Part shown: positions 24,323 to 27,230 of the stretch, piece by piece
How positions within the stretch are numbered: position 1 is the first letter of the stretch
Layout: the number at the start of each line of letters is the position of its first letter
Source: Scatosoma sp045655705
GTDB taxonomy: Bacteria > Bacillota > Clostridia > Christensenellales > Borkfalkiaceae
NCBI GenBank assembly: GCA_045655705.1
Contig: JAZOPU010000131.1
Coordinates: 1-27,230, forward strand
Length of the DNA stretch: 27,230 bases
Reading direction: 5' to 3'
Notes under the pieces: generated by a model
Databases searched by the model: none
Seen by the model: only the letters and a program-made list of their open reading frames with translations
What the model was told of the DNA's origin: nothing
Made by a program: the position numbers and the translations under genes

Positions 24323-24928
24323 ATGTTAAGTGATAAAGCGTTAGCGGCTGCAAAAGCGGCGTATGATATCGAATGCGAATGCATTAAGGAAATGAAAAAC
24401 TATTTAGACGAAACGGCGTTTTCCAAAGCCGTGGAGTTGCTTGCAAACGCCCCCCGTATCGGTGCGGCGGGTTGCGGACACTCGGGCATTGCCTGTCAAC
24501 ATTTTGCACATTTAATGTGCTGTATCGAACGCCCTGCGCGTTTTATTTCCCCTGCGGAAGCGGTACACGGCGGTAGCGGATTTTTACAAAAGGGCGACGT
24601 TATGGTGCTTGCCTCTCGTGGCGGTGCAACCAAAGAACTCTTCCCTATCCTTGATATTTGCAAAGCAAAAGGCGTTTTTGTTATTACGATCACGGAAAAT
24701 ATGCAATCCCCCCTTGCTCTTGGCGCGGACGTGGTAATCAAGCAATACGTGAATCGTGAAACGGACAAATACAATATGCAAGGCACGACGAGTACGACCG
24801 CGCTTTGTATGCTTTTCCATGCCCTTCAAACGGCGGTCATTGAAGAAACGGATTATCAAAAAGAACAATTCGCACTCATTCACCCGGGCGGCGCGGTTGG
24901 CGAACGTTTGAATAAAAAGGGGGTTTAA
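24323..24928 (+). CDS. SIS-domain phosphosugar isomerase-like protein (KpsF/GutQ-type)
   Basis: The 201 residues form a single sugar isomerase (SIS) domain, closest in motif order to arabinose-5-phosphate isomerases. The order is GCGHSGI (50-56), PAEAVHGGSG (77-86), ASRGGATKEL, QGTTSTTA and HPGGAVGERL near the end. The two C-terminal CBS domains of KdsD/KpsF are absent. Against E. coli KdsD, the His of HPGG and the Glu before TSSTT are kept. Lys59 is replaced by His53 and Glu111 by Gly. Activity on another phosphosugar, or a non-catalytic sensing role, is therefore possible. It leads the operon with the DeoR regulator, aldolase and epimerase. Confidence 0.8.
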   Translation: MLSDKALAAAKAAYDIECECIKEMKNYLDETAFSKAVELLANAPRIGAAGCGHSGIACQHFAHLMCCIERPARFISPAEAVHGGSGFLQKGDVMVLASRGGATKELFPILDICKAKGVFVITITENMQSPLALGADVVIKQYVNRETDKYNMQGTTSTTALCMLFHALQTAVIEETDYQKEQFALIHPGGAVGERLNKKGV

Positions 24929-24931
24929 TAC

Positions 24932-25651
24932 ATGATAAGGGAAAACGGTAGAGCAAAAATTGCCCAGCGCAGGAACACCATTTTGGATATCCTGCACAGG
25001 GATCAAAAGGTGTATATCGCTAATTTGAGCAAACAGCTTAATGCGTCGCTCGTAACCATTCGTACGGATTTAGACGCGCTTGCAAGCGAGGGTTTACTCG
25101 TGCGTATGGCGGGCGGTGCGATTTTACCTGCAAACGGTAACGAACAACCCCACCGCGCGATTGAAAATTACGAGCAAAAACAGGAAATCGCGCAAACGGT
25201 GGCAACGATCGTGCAAGACGGCGATACGCTCTTTATCAATTCGGGCACGACCACCCTGCTTGTGGCGGAAGCTTTGAAAAACAAGAAAAATTTGAGCGTG
25301 GTTACCAACTCGCTTTCCGTGGCAACGACGCTTGGCAGTGTTCCCTCTTTCCGCGTTATACTTCTTGGCGGAGCAATCAATAGCCCCTACAATTTTACCT
25401 ACGGCGCGGATACGCAAGAACATCTCAACCGCTTTGGCGCGGACTGGGCGGTATTGTCTGTGGACGGGGTTAGCGGTGACGGAGAAATCTCCACCTGCCA
25501 CGCGGAAGAAGCGATTATCGACCGCATTATGATTGCACGCTCTAAAAAGGTGCTAATCGTTGCCGATAGCGCAAAGATCGGACGCACGGGCTTTTCTTAC
25601 GTAAGCCGTTGCGACGATAAAATTAAAATTTTGACAAATAAAAAATCTTAA
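24932..25651 (+). CDS. DeoR/GlpR-family transcriptional regulator
   Basis: The 239 residues have the classic two-domain layout. An N-terminal winged helix (about 10-65) contains VTIRTDLDALASEGLLVRMAGGA. A C-terminal phosphosugar-binding domain (DeoRC) contains INSGTTTLLVAEAL, VTNSLSV, LLGG, SVDGVSGDGEIS and VLIVADSAKIGR. Such proteins usually repress sugar operons and release DNA on binding a pathway phosphosugar. It lies 3 bp after the SIS gene, with AAGGGGG upstream. It is the only regulator in the island and the best candidate to control all three units, including its own. Confidence 0.94.
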   Translation: MIRENGRAKIAQRRNTILDILHRDQKVYIANLSKQLNASLVTIRTDLDALASEGLLVRMAGGAILPANGNEQPHRAIENYEQKQEIAQTVATIVQDGDTLFINSGTTTLLVAEALKNKKNLSVVTNSLSVATTLGSVPSFRVILLGGAINSPYNFTYGADTQEHLNRFGADWAVLSVDGVSGDGEISTCHAEEAIIDRIMIARSKKVLIVADSAKIGRTGFSYVSRCDDKIKILTNKKS

Positions 25652-25669
25652 TATTTTTGGAGGCATATT

Positions 25670-26344
25670 ATGAAACTTCTCATTGACGACGCAAATATTG
25701 CGAAAATCAAAAAACTCTACGACCTGTACCCTATCGACGGCGTAACGACCAACCCTTCCATTTTGGCAAAGAGCGGTCGAAACCCTTACGAGGTACTCAA
25801 AGAAATCCGCGAATTTATCGGCGACGACGAACTGCACGCACAGGTACTTTCTCTGAAAGCGGAAGACATGATTGAAGAAGCACACAAAATGGCGGAAATT
25901 CTCGGCAAAAACACCTTTATTAAAGTTCCGTCCATTCCCGAAGGCTTTAAAGCTATGAAAGCTTTATCCAAGGAAGGCTTTAAAATCACGGCAACGGCGA
26001 TCTACACCCCGATGCAAGCATACCTTGCGGCAAAATCAGGTGCGGACTATGCAGCACCGTACGTGAACCGTATCGACAACCTTGGCGCGAACGGGATTGA
26101 AACGACGAAAACCATTCAAAACATTTTTGAAAACAACGGCTTTAAAACGCAAATTCTTGCGGCAAGCTTTAAAAACTCCAACCAAGTGCAAGAGCTTTGC
26201 GCTTACGGCGTTGGCGCAGCAACGGTTGCACCCGACGTTATCGAAGGGTTAGTTAAGAACGCTTGCGTAGATTCCGCAGTGGAAGCTTTCATTTCTGATT
26301 TTGAAGGACTTTGCGGTGCAGGCAAAACCATGTTAAACGCATAA
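25670..26344 (+). CDS. fsa: Transaldolase-like / fructose-6-phosphate aldolase (FSA-type)
   Basis: This is a class I aldolase of the small transaldolase family, about 220 residues and decameric in known members. The Schiff-base lysine is Lys85 (TFIKVPSIPEGFKA), at the same number as in E. coli FSA. Asp6 (LLIDDANI), VTTNPSIL (25-32) and Tyr131 (PYVNRI) complete the active site. FSA enzymes join or cleave dihydroxyacetone or hydroxyacetone with glyceraldehyde 3-phosphate and similar aldehydes; closely related short proteins act as transaldolases. Which activity applies here is open. The ribosome binding site is GGAGG before the ATG at 25670. It is cotranscribed with the DeoR and epimerase genes. 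Confidence 0.88.
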   Translation: MKLLIDDANIAKIKKLYDLYPIDGVTTNPSILAKSGRNPYEVLKEIREFIGDDELHAQVLSLKAEDMIEEAHKMAEILGKNTFIKVPSIPEGFKAMKALSKEGFKITATAIYTPMQAYLAAKSGADYAAPYVNRIDNLGANGIETTKTIQNIFENNGFKTQILAASFKNSNQVQELCAYGVGAATVAPDVIEGLVKNACVDSAVEAFISDFEGLCGAGKTMLNA

Positions 26345-26358
26345 ACGAGGTGAAAATT

Positions 26359-27009
26359 ATGTATATCGTCGCTCCTTCTTTATTAGCGGCTGACCCCATG
26401 CACATGGAACGGGACGTGAAAATGCTTGAAAACGCAGGCGCGAAATGGTTTCACGTGGACGTGATGGACGGACAATTCGTACCCAACTTCTCGTTTGGGT
26501 ACTCCACCGTTTCTTCGCTCCGCAAAACCACCGACCGCGTTTTGGACGTGCATCTTATGATCGACCGTCCCTTGCGCTACGTGGAACAGTTTTGCAAAGC
26601 AGGCTCGGATTATCTGACCGTGCACGTGGAAGCGGACACACCCGAAAACATTGAAAAAACGTTAGATAAAATTGCGGAAATGGGCGTAAAACCCGGTATT
26701 TCCGTCAAACCCAATACCCCCGCATCCGCTATCGAACGGTATTTGAAAAAATGCGCACTTGTGCTTGTGATGACCGTTGAACCCGGCTTTGGCGGGCAAA
26801 GCTTTATGGAGCACATGATGCCCAAGCTCAAAGCGTTGAAAGCAAGATTGCAAGAAGTCAATCCCGCTTGCCGTTTAGAAGTGGACGGCGGTGTGGATAT
26901 GACAACGGCGCAAATTTGCAAACAGAGCGGCGCGGACGTGTTCGTGGCAGGCTCGGCTTGCTTGAAAGCTCCCGACAAAAAAGCATTTATCGAGGCAATC
27001 GAGGCTTAA
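26359..27009 (+). CDS. rpe: Ribulose-phosphate 3-epimerase family protein
   Basis: This TIM-barrel epimerase inverts C3 of ketose phosphates, ribulose 5-phosphate to xylulose 5-phosphate in the usual Rpe. The 216 residues carry metal and catalytic sites His32 and Asp34 (FHVDVMDGQFVPN), His65 (DVHLMI) and Asp176 (EVDGGVD), with the phosphate loop MTVEPGFGGQ. The start is the ATG at 26359 with GAGGTG upstream; the longer frame beginning inside the aldolase gene is not used. Its place in a catabolic operon means it could instead be an allulose-6-phosphate 3-epimerase (AlsE-like) or act on tetrulose phosphates. Confidence 0.92.
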   Translation: MYIVAPSLLAADPMHMERDVKMLENAGAKWFHVDVMDGQFVPNFSFGYSTVSSLRKTTDRVLDVHLMIDRPLRYVEQFCKAGSDYLTVHVEADTPENIEKTLDKIAEMGVKPGISVKPNTPASAIERYLKKCALVLVMTVEPGFGGQSFMEHMMPKLKALKARLQEVNPACRLEVDGGVDMTTAQICKQSGADVFVAGSACLKAPDKKAFIEAIEA

Positions 27010-27012
27010 AAA

Positions 27013-27230
27013 ATGCAAGAACAAAACAAATCGCGTAGCCACGCCTATGCGTTGCTTATTTTTGCATCTTTTTTTCTTTATATCGTTTTGACGGGCGCAA
27101 AAAATTTATACGTTGCGGAAAAAACGACCTTGCAACAACTGGGTACGTTCGGCTCGTTCACCGATTTAGCGGCGACGATGGAATATTATTTCTACGCCTA
27201 CGCGGTGATGCAAATTTTGCTTGCATTCTT
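27013..27230 (+). CDS. MFS transporter, N-terminal part, cut by window edge
   Basis: An open frame of 72 codons begins at the ATG at 27013, with GAGG eight bases upstream inside the end of rpe. It runs off the window. The first 12 residues are polar. A hydrophobic helix follows (about 12-27, ALLIFASFFLYIVLTG), then a polar loop with KNLYVAEKTT. A second helix begins around residue 59 (YFYAYAVMQILLAFF). This spacing fits the first two helices of major facilitator superfamily carriers of the phosphate-ester/sugar type. As the last visible gene of the operon it probably imports the substrate. Confidence 0.62.
   Translation, partial: MQEQNKSRSHAYALLIFASFFLYIVLTGAKNLYVAEKTTLQQLGTFGSFTDLAATMEYYFYAYAVMQILLAF

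Overview
The window looks like chromosome from an anaerobic, endospore-forming member of the Firmicutes, probably an uncultured class Clostridia lineage. The evidence is an oxygen-sensitive class III ribonucleotide reductase (nrdDG), the sporulation regulator spoIIID, a Gram-positive type HelD, strong AGGAGG-like ribosome binding sites and consensus sigma-A promoters. I see no insertion sequence, phage gene or CRISPR array. The genus cannot be fixed from the sequence alone.

Left part (1-16200, almost all on the minus strand): an unusual tRNA-Thr(CGU); an NrdR-controlled operon nrdD-nrdG plus a membrane-anchored SPOR-like protein; an operon of a DUF1934 protein and a divergent Rho-like ATPase that has lost key catalytic residues; tyrA; spoIIID with a TTG start and a sigma-E-like promoter; a type IIA topoisomerase pair (parE-parC, topoisomerase IV-like); helD; and argS with a structured leader. 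ychF (16397-17512, plus strand) is divergent from argS, with back-to-back promoters.

Right part (17640-27230) is the accessory and most interesting region: a sugar catabolic island of at least eleven genes in three transcription units. Unit A (+): a NagA-like deacetylase, a NagB-like deaminase/isomerase broken by a 1-nt frameshift, and a cytoplasmic enzyme of the neutral ceramidase fold. Unit B (-): an archaeal-type triosephosphate isomerase-like protein, a YjbQ/UPF0047 protein and an FGGY sugar kinase. Unit C (+): a SIS phosphosugar isomerase-like protein, a DeoR-family regulator, an FSA-type transaldolase-like aldolase, a ribulose-phosphate 3-epimerase-like protein and the start of an MFS transporter that runs off the window. 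Promoters A and B share an identical 21-bp core around the -35 box plus an upstream motif, so the units are probably one regulon controlled by the DeoR protein.

A reasonable reading is that the transporter imports an amide- or N-acyl-bearing sugar derivative. The two amidohydrolases and the deaminase would release a sugar phosphate. The kinase, isomerases, epimerase and aldolase would then pass carbon into the pentose phosphate pathway and glycolysis. The substrate cannot be deduced from sequence, and I know of no described pathway with this exact gene set.
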